Below, in pieces: positions 40,925 through 40,960 of a DNA stretch of 40,960 bases (position 1 is its first letter; each line of letters begins with the position of its first letter). The position numbers were made by a program, and so were the translations under genes. Under the pieces are notes generated by a model. That model was given only the letters and a program-made list of their open reading frames with translations, ran no database searches and was not told where the DNA came from. The stretch covers positions 1 through 40,960 of the forward strand of contig PWQX01000181.1 in the NCBI GenBank assembly GCA_003556605.1. Reading direction: 5' to 3'. The stretch is from Spirochaetaceae bacterium (GTDB lineage: Bacteria > Spirochaetota > Spirochaetia > DSM-27196 > SLAA01).

Positions 40925-40960
40925 GGTAAGCGCTCCAAGTCGCGCCCATCACGGGGCACC

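Overview
The window is high-GC bacterial chromosome that is densely coded and has no tRNA, rRNA, phage, insertion sequence or CRISPR array that I can see. A lipoprotein-type TamA homologue and a TamB, peptidoglycan synthases and hydrolases, and Omp85-type barrel features point to a didermic organism. A PyrB-PyrI fusion, a protein joining a cyclic-nucleotide-binding domain to TPR-like repeats next to a Crp-type regulator, and a M23 / PEGA / PBP1A block suggest a free-living spirochaete (Spirochaetota). That assignment is inference from gene content, about 60% sure.

Layout. 1-5 kb (+): the 3' end of a phytoene-desaturase-like oxidoreductase, a TauE/SafE permease, a DUF47/PhoU-like protein with a structured leader, and an acyl-CoA dehydrogenase with a long C-terminal extension. 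5.2-12.1 kb (-): a tamB-tamA-type operon. 12.3-13.9 kb (+): a divergent secreted protein with papain-like catalytic signatures, followed by a decayed DapA-superfamily pseudogene. 14.7-19.4 kb (-): gpmI, an AMP-forming acyl-CoA synthetase and an MFS permease. 19.4-25.3 kb: a YqaE/Pmp3 peptide, mtnA, a GIY-YIG protein, a PfkB sugar-kinase gene broken by one amber codon, a HAD phosphatase / AIR-synthase fusion and a two-domain VOC dioxygenase. 25.5-29.3 kb (+): a membrane protein, an AsmA-like / GT51 glycosyltransferase fusion and a small coiled-coil protein.

29.4-32.6 kb (-) is a compact operon: cNMP-TPR protein, Crp-like regulator, DUF212 PAP2-like membrane protein and MltG. Divergent from it, 32.7-39.3 kb (+) carries a PHP phosphoesterase, a small membrane protein, a LysM-M23 endopeptidase, a PEGA protein, a strong intrinsic terminator, PBP1A and a ParB-like protein with a cationic amphipathic tail. 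The window closes with pyrBI (-).

The dominant theme is the cell envelope: outer-membrane assembly (TamA/TamB), glycan polymerisation (two GT51 proteins), glycan cleavage (MltG), peptide cleavage (M23) and a possible lipid phosphatase (DUF212). The most unusual items are the AsmA-GT51 fusion, the HAD-AIR synthase fusion, the papain-like exported protein beside tamBA, two promoters whose -35/-10 spacer is filled by a dyad, and a set of genes whose start codon lies 2-4 nt after the predicted transcription start (possible leaderless mRNAs). Two genes are broken, one long decayed and one apparently recent. Promoter calls are by eye and unverified.
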